From Chitinophagia bacterium (GTDB lineage: Bacteria; Bacteroidota; Bacteroidia; Chitinophagales; Chitinophagaceae): a stretch of DNA of 7,230 nucleotides. The notes below the pieces were generated by a model. The model was given only the letters and a program-made list of their open reading frames with translations. It was not told where the DNA came from and searched no databases. The translations under genes were made by a program, and so were the position numbers. The DNA lies in the NCBI GenBank assembly GCA_010027295.1, contig RGVM01000123.1:1-7230 (forward strand), given 5' to 3'. This document shows, one piece after another, positions 1 to 6,623 of the stretch (the first letter of the stretch is position 1; every line of letters begins with the position of its first letter).

Positions 1-170
1 ACCAGGAACAGGTAGAGGGGGGCGTGCGTCACGGACTCCCTAAGGACGAGCGCGATGCTGTCGAGCATCGGGTGGTGCCATTCGCGGTTGACCTTGAACA
101 GCAGCCACTTGTCGGCATCCACCAGGCTCTCCAGCCAGGGTGGGGCCGGCCGGCTTTGCAATGGGAACAT
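1..170 (-). CDS. PAP2-family phosphatase, N-terminal fragment (runs off left edge)
   Basis: Reading the minus strand from the ATG at 170-168 gives 56 complete codons with no stop. The frame then leaves the window, so the C-terminal part is missing. The peptide has a short soluble start, then W-L-E-S-L-V-D-A-D-K-W-L-L-F-K-V-N-R-E-W-H-H-P-M-L-D-S, followed by the beginning of a hydrophobic segment (P-L-Y-L-F-L). The pattern D...LF..N..(H)HP..D just before the first membrane helix is characteristic of Bacteroidota PAP2 proteins, which are integral inner-membrane phosphatases acting on lipid phosphates such as undecaprenyl diphosphate or phosphatidylglycerol phosphate. The catalytic KX6RP, PSGH and SRX5HX3D motifs would lie beyond the edge, so the substrate cannot be judged. 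The gene is divergent from glmM with 126 bases between the starts. Codon choice is GC-rich like its neighbours. The family call rests on recognition of the N-terminus only. Confidence 0.72.
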   Translation of the reverse strand, partial: MFPLQSRPAPPWLESLVDADKWLLFKVNREWHHPMLDSIALVLRESVTHAPLYLFL

Positions 171-175
171 TTGGA

Positions 176-183
176 CAAAAATA
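176..183 (-). promoter_or_regulatory. Possible -7 promoter box for the PAP2 gene
   Basis: On the minus strand this reads TATTTTTG, an exact match to the Bacteroidota TAnnTTTG -7 consensus. No TTTG-like -33 box is visible at the expected 19-21 bases upstream. Transcription would begin only a few bases before the ATG at 170, giving an almost leaderless mRNA. The match may be chance in this A/T-rich patch. Confidence 0.3.
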
Positions 184-243
184 AGGTAATGGCGCAAGAT
201 GCCTGTGCGGTGCCGGCGGCTTGGCGGATGAAGTCCCCCGGGG

Positions 244-256
244 CGGGTTCAACCCG
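244..256. promoter_or_regulatory. 13-bp palindrome in the divergent promoter region
   Basis: CGGGTTCAACCCG is a perfect inverted repeat with 6-bp arms around a single C. It ends 8 bases before the candidate glmM -7 box and covers the position where the -33 contacts would fall. It could be a repressor or activator site for glmM, or a small hairpin. No regulator can be named from the sequence. Confidence 0.3.
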
Positions 257-264
257 GAATTGCA

Positions 265-272
265 TAGTTTTG
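265..272 (+). promoter_or_regulatory. Candidate -7 promoter box for the glmM operon
   Basis: TAGTTTTG matches the Bacteroidota -7 consensus TAnnTTTG exactly. Transcription would start near 278-280, leaving a leader of about 18 bases that contains an A-rich stretch (TATAAAAA, 281-288) before the GTG start at 297. Such A-rich leaders are common in this phylum in place of a strong Shine-Dalgarno. No good TTTG -33 box is seen; the palindrome at 244-256 occupies that region. Confidence 0.4.
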
Positions 273-296
273 CGCACGCATATAAAAACCGGTGAC

Positions 297-1700
297 GTGG
301 CATTGATCAAGAGCATTTCAGGCATCCGGGGCACCATCGGCGGCCGGCCGGGGGAGAACCTCACCCCCGTCGACATCGTGAGGTTCACTTCCGCCTTCGG
401 CCACTGGCTGAAAGGTTGTTCCTCCTCCAACACCGTCGTCGTGGGGCGCGACGGCCGCATCAGCGGGCCCCTCGTATCGGAGTTGGTGGTCCAGACCCTG
501 ATGGCGCTTGGCTTGGATGTAGTCGACATCGGACTCAGCACGACCCCCACGGTGGAGATGGCGGTGACGGCCAGGGGTGCCGCCGGCGGCATCATCATCA
601 CCGCCAGCCATAATCCCAAGGAGTGGAACGCACTGAAGCTGCTGAACGCTTCGGGGGAGTTCATCAGCGCGTCTGACGGGGCCGAGGTCCTCGCCCTGGC
701 GGAGGCCGGCGGAGCGGTCTTCGCTCCCGTCGATGGGCTGGGCCGCCGCCTGCCCGACGAGAGGTCCATGCACCACCATATCGAAGCCATCCTTTCGCTC
801 CTTTCGCACCCGCTGGTGCGTCGCGATCTCGTCGCCGCACGCCGCTTCCGCATCGTCGTCGACGCCGTGAACAGCACCGGTGCCGTCTTCGTACCCGAGC
901 TGCTGGTGGCGCTGGGCCTTCGGCAGGAGGACATCATCGTCCTCAACGGCAACGTCGACGGCCATTTCGCGCACAACCCGGAGCCACTGCCCGGGAACCT
1001 GCTGCAGCTCTCCTCCGAAGTGGTCCGCGCCCGGGCCGACCTGGGCATCGCCGTGGACCCCGACGTGGACAGGCTGGTGCTCGTCTGCGAGGACGGCTCC
1101 ATGTTCGGTGAGGAGTACACGCTGGTGGCGGTGGCCGACTACGTGCTGGGCCACCGGAAGGGCGACACCGTCAGCAACCTCTCCTCCTCCCGCGCCCTGC
1201 GCGATGTCACGGAGAAGCATGGCGGCAGATACCATGCCGCCGCCGTCGGCGAGGTCAACGTGGTGCGCTGCATGAAGGAGGTCTCCGCCGTCATCGGCGG
1301 CGAGGGCAACGGCGGCATCATCGTACCCGAACTGCATTATGGCCGCGACGCCCTGGCCGGCATCGCCCTGGCACTCAGCCACCTGGCGGCATCGGGGAAG
1401 TCGCTCGCACAACTCCGCCGGACCTATCCCGACTACCACATCAGCAAGAACCGCATCGAGCTGCCCGAAGGGCTCGACCTGTCAGCCGTCTTCGACCGCC
1501 TGGCGGAGCGCTACGCCGGCGAGGAGTTGAACCGGGAGGACGGGTTGCGCATAGAGTTCGCCGACGGATGGGTGCACCTGCGGGCCAGCAATACCGAGCC
1601 CATCATACGGATCATCGCGGAAGGACGTTCCGAGACCTCCGCCGAGCACATGGCGCAGCGCCTCGTCGCCGACATACGCGAGGGCCTCCATTCCGCATGA
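297..1700 (+). CDS. glmM: Phosphoglucosamine mutase (alpha-D-phosphohexomutase family)
   Basis: The product is a cytosolic phosphohexomutase, most likely converting glucosamine-6-phosphate to glucosamine-1-phosphate for UDP-GlcNAc, peptidoglycan and LPS synthesis. All four active-site loops are visible in the 467-residue product: the phosphoserine loop T-A-S-H-N-P (Ser104), the Mg-binding loop D-P-D-V-D-R (254-259), the sugar-specificity loop G-E-G-N-G-G (335-340), and the phosphate-binding loop R-A-S-N-T-E-P (429-435). The last has Asn where many relatives have Gly, which I recall as usual in Bacteroidota. The open frame extends back to 24, but family similarity begins exactly at M-A-L-I-K-S-I-S-G-I-R-G-T. 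I therefore chose GTG at 297, which also fits the promoter box at 265-272. It is the first gene of a probable operon, 57 bases before the cysteine desulfurase. The family also contains phosphomannomutases and phosphoglucomutases; the GlmM assignment rests on the Bacteroidota-type N-terminus and is likely but not certain. Confidence 0.82.
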   Translation: MALIKSISGIRGTIGGRPGENLTPVDIVRFTSAFGHWLKGCSSSNTVVVGRDGRISGPLVSELVVQTLMALGLDVVDIGLSTTPTVEMAVTARGAAGGIIITASHNPKEWNALKLLNASGEFISASDGAEVLALAEAGGAVFAPVDGLGRRLPDERSMHHHIEAILSLLSHPLVRRDLVAARRFRIVVDAVNSTGAVFVPELLVALGLRQEDIIVLNGNVDGHFAHNPEPLPGNLLQLSSEVVRARADLGIAVDPDVDRLVLVCEDGSMFGEEYTLVAVADYVLGHRKGDTVSNLSSSRALRDVTEKHGGRYHAAAVGEVNVVRCMKEVSAVIGGEGNGGIIVPELHYGRDALAGIALALSHLAASGKSLAQLRRTYPDYHISKNRIELPEGLDLSAVFDRLAERYAGEELNREDGLRIEFADGWVHLRASNTEPIIRIIAEGRSETSAEHMAQRLVADIREGLHSA

Positions 1701-1757
1701 CGCAGGCTTTGCGTACCTTGACGCCCCGGGCTGAGGAGGCCCAGAAACCATATCAGG

Positions 1758-2888
1758 ATGCCTGACAGGATATATCTCGATAACGCTGCCACGACGTCGC
1801 TCGACCCGGCCGTGCTGGCGGCCATGATGCCCTATCTCACCGAGCGCTTCGGCAATCCCTCCTCCATCTATTCCTACGGTCGGGAGACCCGCCTAGCCGT
1901 AGAGACGGCCCGCAAGTCGGTCGCCCGCATCCTGAACACAAGGCCCGCCACGATCTTCTTCACCAGCGGCGGCACCGAGAGCAGCAACACCGCCATCTGC
2001 GGGGCCGTGCGCGACCTGGGCTGCAGGCGCATCGTCACATCGCCCGTCGAGCACCATGCGACGCTGCACACCGTCGAGAACCTGCAACGGCGAGGCGAGG
2101 CCGTGGTGGAACACGTGCGTCTCAGGCCCGACGGACACATCGACCTGGCCGACCTGGACCGCATCCTCGTGAATGGGGACGGCCCGGCGCTGGTCACACT
2201 CATGCACGCCAACAACGAGGTGGGCAACCTGACCGATATCCGGGCCGTCGGCGAGATCTGCCGGCGCCATGGTGCATACTTCCATTCTGACACGGTGCAG
2301 ACGGTGGGCCATTTTCCCATCGACCTGCAGGACCTCCCCGTCGACTTCATCACCGGCTCGGGCCACAAGTTCCACGGGCCTAAGGGCTCGGGCATTTTGT
2401 ATGTCCGCGAGGGTATCGCCCTCTCCCCCTTCCTGCAGGGGGGAGGTCAGGAGCGTAACATGCGCGCCGGCACTGAGAACCTCTACGGCATCGTCGGCTT
2501 CGCCCGGGCGCTGGAGCTGGCAACGGAGCGCTACGAGGAGGACAGGGCCCATGTCACATCCCTGAAGCGGAGTTTGATGGAAGGGCTGCGGCGAAGCGTG
2601 GACGGCGTCCGCTTCCATGGCGACCCCGAGGGGGAGAGCCTCTACACGGTCCTGAACGTGTCCCTGCCCAGGACCGAGCGGTCGGAGATGATCCTGTACA
2701 ACCTCGACATGGCCGGCGTCTGCGTCTCCGGGGGCAGCGCCTGCACCAGTGGCGCCAATCAGGGCTCGCACGTCATCCGTGCGATCTACGGCGACGAGGG
2801 CGGTGTGGCCGTGCGATTTTCCTTCTGTCGGCACAACACGCCGGAGGAGGTCGACAGGGTCGTCGAGCAGGTGCGGTCGCTGGCATGA
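1758..2888 (+). CDS. Cysteine desulfurase (class V aminotransferase, NifS/IscS type)
   Basis: This is a PLP-dependent cytosolic enzyme that removes sulfur from L-cysteine, leaving alanine and an enzyme persulfide used for Fe-S clusters and other thio-cofactors. The 376-residue product carries the full family signature: the N-terminal Y-L-D-N-A-A-T-T (6-13), T-S-G-G-T-E (69-74) for PLP phosphate binding, E-H-H (98-100) with the ring-stacking His99, H-A-N-N-E-V-G (150-156), D178 and Q181 in H-S-D-T-V-Q, the Schiff-base lysine K204 in S-G-H-K, and the catalytic cysteine C329 in S-G-G-S-A-C-T-S-G. The long loop around C329 is of the IscS/NifS (group I) kind rather than the SufS kind. Start is ATG 1758, with only a weak AGG just before it. 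No IscU, SufE or other scaffold gene is adjacent, so its dedicated acceptor is unknown and I give no symbol. It lies 57 bases after glmM and 16 bases before the deacetylase gene, and is probably cotranscribed with both. Confidence 0.93.
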   Translation: MPDRIYLDNAATTSLDPAVLAAMMPYLTERFGNPSSIYSYGRETRLAVETARKSVARILNTRPATIFFTSGGTESSNTAICGAVRDLGCRRIVTSPVEHHATLHTVENLQRRGEAVVEHVRLRPDGHIDLADLDRILVNGDGPALVTLMHANNEVGNLTDIRAVGEICRRHGAYFHSDTVQTVGHFPIDLQDLPVDFITGSGHKFHGPKGSGILYVREGIALSPFLQGGGQERNMRAGTENLYGIVGFARALELATERYEEDRAHVTSLKRSLMEGLRRSVDGVRFHGDPEGESLYTVLNVSLPRTERSEMILYNLDMAGVCVSGGSACTSGANQGSHVIRAIYGDEGGVAVRFSFCRHNTPEEVDRVVEQVRSLA

Positions 2889-2904
2889 GCTGGCGCGGGT
2901 ACGT

Positions 2905-3915
2905 ATGTTCAAACTCCATATAGCACGTTTGGGGCTGCTGGTCATGTCGCTCCAAACCGTACTGTCGCTGCACGCACAGGACAGCACCTACGCCGAACGC
3001 CTCGGATTCCCGAAGGGGGCGAAGGTGGTCATCCTTCACATCGACGACGTCGGCAATTCCATCGACGCCAACATGGCCGCGATGGAGGCCATGACGAAGG
3101 GTGTGGCCACCTCCTGCAGCGTGATGATGCCCTGTGCCTGGGTGCCGGGCTTCCTGCATTTCCTGAAGGACCATCCGGAGACGGATGCGGGTCTGCACCT
3201 CACCCTGACGTCCGAGTGGAAGGACTACCGCTGGGGGCCGCTGGCCGGAAAGCCCGCTGTCCCGGGCCTCGTAGACGGGGAGGGTGCGATGTGGAAGAGC
3301 GTGGCGGAGGTAGTCAAGCACGCGAGTGCCGAAGAGGTTGACCGTGAGATCCGAGCGCAGCTCGACAGGGCGCTGACGGCCGGCTTCAGGCCGACGCACC
3401 TCGACTCCCACATGGGCACGTTGTTCGAGACGCCCGCCTTCATCTCCAAATACGTGGGTCTCGGCATCGAGAAGCGCATCCCCGTGATGTTCCCCGGAGG
3501 GCACAACACGCTCATCGCCAAGCAGCTGGGCGCAACCGCCGTCCAGGCCGGCATGGCAAGGGCTGTCGGGCGCACGCTCTGGCAGGCGGGTCTGCCCGTG
3601 ATCGACGACCTCCACAACGAGAGCTACGACCTGCACATGCCCAAGGACCTGCGGCCTACGGAGCGCAACCTCCGCAAGCACAAGACGCGCTACTACATGG
3701 ACGTCCTCCGCTCGGTGAAGCCCGGCATCACATACGTCATCATGCACTGCATCAAGCTGACCGACGAGTTCCCGAACATCTCCAGCTCCTGGGCCGTACG
3801 CCATGGCGACTTCCTGGCCATGATGAACCCCGAGCTGAGGCGGTTCATCGAAAGGGAGGGCATCATCCTCACCACCATGCGGGAGCTGATGGAGCGGCGA
3901 CAGAAGAGGGGATAG
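2905..3915 (+). CDS. Exported ChbG/HpnK (YdjC-like) family carbohydrate deacetylase
   Basis: The 336-residue product resembles the YdjC/ChbG family, metal-dependent deacetylases that remove N-acetyl groups from sugars such as chitooligosaccharides. Visible family features are H-I-D-D-V-G-N-S (45-52, metal Asp47/Asp48), G-L-H-L-T (His98), T-H-L-D-S-H-M-G (His165 and His169), and a C-terminal I-M-H-C (His281). Together these make the usual Asp/His metal site. The N-terminus M-F-K-L-H followed by a hydrophobic run and S-L-H-A before Q25 is a good Sec signal peptide, with cleavage likely after Ala24. The mature enzyme should therefore work in the periplasm or outside the cell, unlike E. coli ChbG, which is cytosolic. 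The open frame extends upstream into the desulfurase gene, but ATG 2905 is chosen because it begins the signal peptide. The gene lies 16 bases after the desulfurase stop and is the last of the plus-strand run. The substrate cannot be told from sequence. Confidence 0.83.
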   Translation: MFKLHIARLGLLVMSLQTVLSLHAQDSTYAERLGFPKGAKVVILHIDDVGNSIDANMAAMEAMTKGVATSCSVMMPCAWVPGFLHFLKDHPETDAGLHLTLTSEWKDYRWGPLAGKPAVPGLVDGEGAMWKSVAEVVKHASAEEVDREIRAQLDRALTAGFRPTHLDSHMGTLFETPAFISKYVGLGIEKRIPVMFPGGHNTLIAKQLGATAVQAGMARAVGRTLWQAGLPVIDDLHNESYDLHMPKDLRPTERNLRKHKTRYYMDVLRSVKPGITYVIMHCIKLTDEFPNISSSWAVRHGDFLAMMNPELRRFIEREGIILTTMRELMERRQKRG

Positions 3916-3926
3916 GAGGCTTGAGG

Positions 3927-3958
3927 CGGGTTCGCATGTCGCCGGGCGACATCACCCG
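3927..3958. terminator. Hairpin between convergent genes, possible two-way terminator
   Basis: ATGTCGC (3936-3942) pairs perfectly with GCGACAT (3946-3952) around a CGG loop. An outer CGGGT (3927-3931) pairs with ACCCG (3954-3958), with an asymmetric internal loop between the two stems. The structure sits in the 36-base gap between the deacetylase stop (3915) and the mutS stop (3952-3954) and overlaps the latter. No T-run follows on either strand, so classical intrinsic termination is doubtful. It may instead stabilise or process the 3' ends of both mRNAs. Confidence 0.35.
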
Positions 3959-6579
3959 ATGCGGTTCTTGATCTCGTTGAGTTTCATGAGCGCTTCGACA
4001 GGCGTGAGCCTGTTGATGTCGATTCCTTGCAGTGTGCGGCGTATCTCGGCGAAGGTTTCTGAGTGCGCGTCGAAGATCGACAGCTGCACCTTGGGGGGGG
4101 CTATGTTCCTCGCCATGGAATCCTCGCCCGGACTTCCCCGTTCCTCTTCCAGTTGATGCAGTATTTCTTCCGCCCTCCGCAGCAGTTCCTGCGGCATGCC
4201 CGCCATGCGGGCCACGTGGATGCCGAAGCTGTGGGTACTGCCTCCCGGCTCGAGTTTCCGTAGGAAGATGATGCGGTTGCCCGCTTCCCTGTGTGTGACG
4301 TGGTAGTTCCTTACGCCGGGGAGCCGCTGTTCGAGTTCATTGAGCTCGTGGTAGTGCGTGGCGAAGAGGGTGCGAGGCTTGTGCAGGCTCGCGTGCAAGT
4401 GCTCCACGATGCTCCATGCGATGGAGATACCGTCGTAGGTGGACGTGCCGCGGCCGATCTCGTCGAGCAGGATCAGGCTGCGGGGGGAGAGGTTGTTGAC
4501 GATGCTGGCCGTCTCGTTCATCTCCACCATGAAGGTGGATTCGCCGCCGCTGAGGTTGTCGGAGGCGCCGACGCGCGTGAAGATCCGGTCGGTGAGCGGC
4601 ACTTCGGCTGCCTCGGCCGGCACGAAGCTGCCCATGTGGGCCATGAGCGTGATGAGGGCCGTCTGCCGCAGCAGGGCGCTTTTGCCACTCATGTTCGGTC
4701 CTGTGAGGATGATCACCTGCTGCCCGTCGCGGTCGAGCAGGATGTCGTTGGGGACGTAGGCCTCGCCGGCCGGGAGGTTGCGTTCGATGACGGGATGCCG
4801 TCCGTTGCGGATGTCGAGCCGCGAGCCTTCGTGGAGGACGGGGCGGCGGTAGTCCTGCGCGAGGGCGTTCTGCGCGAAGCAGCAGAGGCAGTCTAGGATG
4901 GCGAGCATCTGAGCGTTCACCTGTAGCGGCTGGATATAGTCGCAGAGTTCCGTCAACAGCTTTTCCCAGCATTCCGTCTCTATCTGGTGGATGCGTTCCT
5001 CCGCGCCCGTGATCAGTTCCTCGTATTCGCGCAGTTCGGGCGTCACATAGCGTTCCGCGTTGGTGAGCGTCTGCCGGCGTGTCCATTCCGACGGGACCTT
5101 CGAGCGGTGCGCGTGGGTCACTTCGAGGTAGTAGCCGAACACATTGTTGTATCCGACCTTGAGCGAGGGGATGCCCATGCGTTCGGCCTCCCTGGTCTGC
5201 AGCTCTGAGAGGAAGCCCCGGCCGCCGGCGGCGGTGCGCCTCAGTCTGTCGAGTTCCTCGTTCACGCCTTCCGCGATGACACCGCCCTTGGAGGCCTGCG
5301 AGGGCGGTTCGTCGGAGTTGGAGGCCTGCGAGGGCGGTTCGTCGGAGATCTCGCGGAGGATCCGGTCCATAATATACCGGCAGGGGTTGATGGCATCCGA
5401 GAGCCTGCGCAGGTATTCGTTCGGGGAGGCGAGCCCCGTCTCTCTGACATTACCGGCGTGGTTGAGGGCCCTTGCCACCTGCAGCAGCTCGCGCGGGGTG
5501 ATGCGGCGGAGGGGAATGCGGGCCGCGAGGCGTTCGAGGTCGCCGCAGGCGCGGATGTGCTGGACCAGTTGCTGGCGTGTGTCTGTCTCTGCCATCAGGT
5601 GTTCCGTCAGGTCGAGCCGTTCCTGGATGCGGCGGATGTCGAGCAGGGGTAGGAGGATCCATCGCCTGAGCAGCCGCGCGCCCATGGGCGAGACCGTCCG
5701 GTCGATTGTCCTGAGCAGCGTGGCGCCGTTCTCGACGGGGCTCTGCGTTAGTTCGAGGTTGCGAACAGTGAAGCGGTCCATCCAGACATGCTCCTCCCTA
5801 TCCACGCGCTGTAGCGACGTGATGTGGCTGAGGTTGGGGTGTTCGGTGTCGCGCAGGTAGTGGAGCACGGCGCCCGCGCTGACGATGGCCAGGGGCATGT
5901 CCTCGACTCCGAAGCCTTTCAGGGAGTGAGTCCCGAAATGCTTCAGCAGGCTCTCCCTGGCGTAAGTGCCGTCGAAGATCCATGGCTCGAGTGCGTAGGT
6001 ATGGAAGCGGGTCCCGTAGGTCTCGCGGAAGTCTTTCTGGCGCGAACGGGAGAAGATGACCTCCATGGGCTGGAGCGTCTGTAGCAACTTGTCGACATAC
6101 TCGTCGTCGCCCTCCGCGAGGAAGAACTCCCCTGTGGACATGTCGAGGAAGGATATTCCGTGGGTCCCTTCAGTGAAATGTACGGAGGCAAGGAAATTGT
6201 TAGACCCTGTCTCGAGGAGTTTCTCGCTGGTGGCCAGTCCCGGCGTCACCAGTTCGGTCACTCCCCGTTTGACGATTCCTTTTGCAAGCTTGGGGTCTTC
6301 CAGCTGGTCGCAAATCGCCACGCGATAGCCCGCACGGACGAGTTTGTGGAGGTGGCTGTCCAACGCGTGGTGCGGGAAGCCCGCTAGTTCGGAGGAGGCT
6401 GCCGCCCCGTTGTTGCGCTTCGTCAGTGTGATGCCAAGCACCTGCGAGGCCCTTACGGCGTCCTCCCCGAAGGTCTCGTAGAAATCACCCACCCGGAAGA
6501 GCAGGATTGCATCCGGGTAGCGTTGTTTGATGGCATGGTGCTGCCGCATCAGGGGGGTATCGTTGCCGCTCTTCGACAT
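3952..6579 (-). CDS. mutS: DNA mismatch repair protein MutS
   Basis: The product is a full-length 875-residue mismatch-recognition ATPase, which binds mispairs and small loops and recruits MutL. Domain order is normal. The N-terminal mismatch-binding domain has F33-Y-E35 in G-D-F-Y-E-T-F (the Phe-x-Glu that wedges into the mispair). The connector spans about 130-260. The lever and clamp span about 275-590, with G-G-V-I-A-E-G-V-N-E-E-L-D at 432 onward. The ATPase domain has Walker A G-P-N-M-S-G-K-S (Lys633), Walker B L-L-D-E-I-G-R-G-T (Asp706, Glu707) and T-H-Y-H-E-L (His742). The tail contains a beta-clamp-binding pentapeptide Q-L-S-I-F (832-836) and a tetramerisation-like end. The frame stays open for 95 further codons upstream, but homology begins at M-S-K-S-G-N-D-T-P-L, so ATG at 6579 is chosen. 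Oddities are a duplicated decapeptide at 412-431 and a C8 tract at codons 827-829, listed separately. The gene stands alone on its strand, with its own candidate promoter at 6624-6631. Confidence 0.97.
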   Translation of the reverse strand: MSKSGNDTPLMRQHHAIKQRYPDAILLFRVGDFYETFGEDAVRASQVLGITLTKRNNGAAASSELAGFPHHALDSHLHKLVRAGYRVAICDQLEDPKLAKGIVKRGVTELVTPGLATSEKLLETGSNNFLASVHFTEGTHGISFLDMSTGEFFLAEGDDEYVDKLLQTLQPMEVIFSRSRQKDFRETYGTRFHTYALEPWIFDGTYARESLLKHFGTHSLKGFGVEDMPLAIVSAGAVLHYLRDTEHPNLSHITSLQRVDREEHVWMDRFTVRNLELTQSPVENGATLLRTIDRTVSPMGARLLRRWILLPLLDIRRIQERLDLTEHLMAETDTRQQLVQHIRACGDLERLAARIPLRRITPRELLQVARALNHAGNVRETGLASPNEYLRRLSDAINPCRYIMDRILREISDEPPSQASNSDEPPSQASKGGVIAEGVNEELDRLRRTAAGGRGFLSELQTREAERMGIPSLKVGYNNVFGYYLEVTHAHRSKVPSEWTRRQTLTNAERYVTPELREYEELITGAEERIHQIETECWEKLLTELCDYIQPLQVNAQMLAILDCLCCFAQNALAQDYRRPVLHEGSRLDIRNGRHPVIERNLPAGEAYVPNDILLDRDGQQVIILTGPNMSGKSALLRQTALITLMAHMGSFVPAEAAEVPLTDRIFTRVGASDNLSGGESTFMVEMNETASIVNNLSPRSLILLDEIGRGTSTYDGISIAWSIVEHLHASLHKPRTLFATHYHELNELEQRLPGVRNYHVTHREAGNRIIFLRKLEPGGSTHSFGIHVARMAGMPQELLRRAEEILHQLEEERGSPGEDSMARNIAPPKVQLSIFDAHSETFAEIRRTLQGIDINRLTPVEALMKLNEIKNRIG
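4093..4100 (-). repeat. 8-base homopolymer (C8 in mutS sense) before the beta-clamp motif
   Basis: Eight consecutive G on the plus strand (C in the mutS reading direction) encode the end of Ala827 and Pro828-Pro829. This is three codons before the Q-L-S-I-F beta-clamp-binding motif at 832-836. Loss of one base would shift the frame and meet a TGA at 3986-3984, replacing the clamp motif and the tetramerisation tail while leaving the ATPase domain intact. Confidence 0.9.
5288..5347 (-). repeat. Perfect 2 x 30-bp tandem repeat inside mutS
   Basis: Positions 5288-5317 and 5318-5347 are identical over 30 bases and lie directly head to tail. In MutS they encode S-D-E-P-P-S-Q-A-S-N (412-421) and S-D-E-P-P-S-Q-A-S-K (422-431). 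They fall on the lever segment just before the conserved G-G-V-I-A-E-G-V-N-E-E-L that leads into the clamp. The duplication keeps the reading frame and adds ten residues to a flexible, acidic and proline-rich connection. An AGGGCGGT in each copy can also pair with ACCGCCCT at 5281-5288, giving a hairpin that might favour slippage. Exact identity points to a recent event. Confidence 0.95.
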
Positions 6580-6599
6580 CAGCTCTCTGCTTTGCCCAT

Positions 6600-6616
6600 C
6601 CGGACCAATTGTCCGG
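6600..6616 (-). promoter_or_regulatory. Hairpin/dyad in the mutS leader
   Basis: CCGGAC (6600-6605) and GTCCGG (6611-6616) form a perfect 6-bp dyad with a 5-base spacer. It lies between the candidate -7 box (6624-6631) and the mutS start (6579), 20 bases before the ATG. By the expected start point it would form at or very near the 5' end of the mRNA. It could be a protein operator at the transcription start or a 5' stabilising stem-loop. Confidence 0.35.
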
Positions 6617-6623
6617 TGCGCTG

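Noticed and set aside
24..296. Open frame joined to the N-terminus of GlmM
   Set aside because: It overlaps the PAP2 gene on the other strand and the divergent promoter region. The Bacteroidota GlmM N-terminus begins at the GTG at 297.
318..1439. Long minus-strand open frames opposite glmM, the desulfurase and the deacetylase
   Set aside because: These are shadow frames produced by strong GC bias at third codon positions. Their peptides are low-complexity (rich in H, D, V, G, R) and match no family I know.
1714..1720. TACCTTG as a separate -7 promoter box for the cysteine desulfurase
   Set aside because: It lacks one T of TAnnTTTG, has no -33 box at the right distance, and the 57-base gap is easily explained by cotranscription with glmM.
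4681..4704. Walker A of MutS reads G-P-N-M-S-G-K-S instead of the common G-P-N-M-G-G-K-S, as a possible defect
   Set aside because: The Ser variant is, as far as I know, usual in Bacteroidota MutS, and the catalytic Lys and Ser are present.
4291..5086. Plus- and minus-strand open frames overlapping mutS
   Set aside because: They lie wholly inside a well-supported mutS reading frame with intact motifs, so they are shadows.
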